From: Fratercula arctica
Taxonomy: Eukaryota > Chordata > Aves > Charadriiformes > Alcidae
Assembly: GCA_947846985.1 (NCBI GenBank)
Contig: CANTUZ010000001.1
Location: 36,480,727-36,544,726 of the forward strand
Direction of reading: 5' to 3'
Length of the DNA: 64,000 nucleotides
Position 1 is the stretch's first letter. Each line of letters begins with the position of its first letter. A program made the translations under genes and the position numbers. Below the pieces are notes generated by a model, which worked only from the letters and a program-made list of their open reading frames with translations, made no database searches and had not been told where the DNA came from. Shown here piece by piece: positions 63,501 to 64,000 of this stretch.

Positions 63501-64000
63501 TCAGCACAATAAAGCTTATCTGATAAAGAGGGAGCAATATGAAGTGTTATTGTTGTTGTTATTATTATTGTCATTCTTTGATGGAAGACTGAATGGAGTT
63601 GGTATGTGAAGGAGGTTGTTTGAATCAAAAATATTGCCTCTGTATTAGCAAGGTAGTATGCTAGCAATATCTTACTTGGAGTTTAAAGCAGGAACTAGTG
63701 AAGGACAAGATTAGTATATTGTATAAAAGATGAATACAATATATGTATATGAAATACATAAAGGAGAAAGGAAGAAGAATACTAAAAAAATATTAGATGA
63801 ATGGAGTAGGAGGAAGGAAAAAGCTAAGGAGGTATTAGTTAACCCATTAAGGGATCTGAATCTCTCCAAGTAAAAGAATGACATCCCCATTAAATTGTGT
63901 TATATTAGTTTCATCTTTATGTTGTTCCATTACTCTCTTTAGTATACTTATAGTGTTATGCTTGCAACCTCTAAACACAATTCTTGCTTAAAGGTAGTTT
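60578..64000. other. Unique AT-rich sequence, no gene seen
   Basis: No mobile element is recognised. An A/C tract lies at 61803-61873, a pyrimidine-rich patch at about 61425-61700 and a GTT/ATT patch at 63547-63571. Short open frames resemble nothing known. Confidence 0.5.
61803..61873. repeat. Poly(A) and (AAACCAAAC)n tract
   Basis: About 12 A pass into AACAAA, AAACAAAACC and CCAAAACC units. No retroposon body lies on the left, so the tract is not called a poly(A) tail. Confidence 0.87.

Overview
The window reads as bird nuclear DNA. It is AT-rich and has no recognisable host exon, rRNA, tRNA, operon or CRISPR array. The avian assignment rests on nine copies or fragments of the CR1 non-LTR retrotransposon, several ending in the diagnostic ATTCTATG-type octamer tail, and on endogenous-retrovirus LTRs of families I recall as widespread in non-galliform birds. 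It most likely lies in a gene desert or a very long intron. No element shown here could move on its own.

Layout. 1-5360: unique sequence. 5361-7138: plus-strand CR1 interrupted by a solo LTR (5524-6151) with a perfect 5-bp target-site duplication. 9760-9872: tiny CR1 3' end that has grown into a TCTAT microsatellite. About 13020-15798: the longest CR1, endonuclease plus reverse transcriptase, inactivated by frameshifts and stops. 15857-16834: solo LTR flanked by perfect GTCTT duplications. 16840-24289: unique. 24290-25103: LTR 3' fragment followed by a fuller related LTR with an intact CRE and a TATA box. 26990-29252: minus-strand CR1 with an internal deletion, lying against a young plus-strand CR1 that keeps a 335-codon open frame. 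31318-31914: another LTR of the 24.5-kb family. 32090-32943: an 854-bp pyrimidine tract whose first 566 bases contain no purine. 33172-34018, 42883-43307 and 44719-45718: minus-strand CR1 pieces, with a 42-base G tract at 44458-44499. About 49543-50178 and 50678-51500: two LTRs of different families in opposite orientation. 51501-59960: mostly unique, with a protein-like but unidentified stretch at about 54750-56770. 59961-60577: CR1 3' end of the same subfamily as the 28-kb copy. 60578-64000: unique.

The visible history is one of retrotransposition, solo-LTR formation, nesting and microsatellite growth. I did not find a convincing undescribed biological system. The points most worth a second look are the long polypyrimidine tract, the G tract, the CRE-bearing LTR, the recurrent TTTGG/CCAAA tracts (eight in 64 kb) and the unidentified 54.7-56.8 kb stretch. 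Family names and repeat boundaries come from reading and memory, not from a database search.
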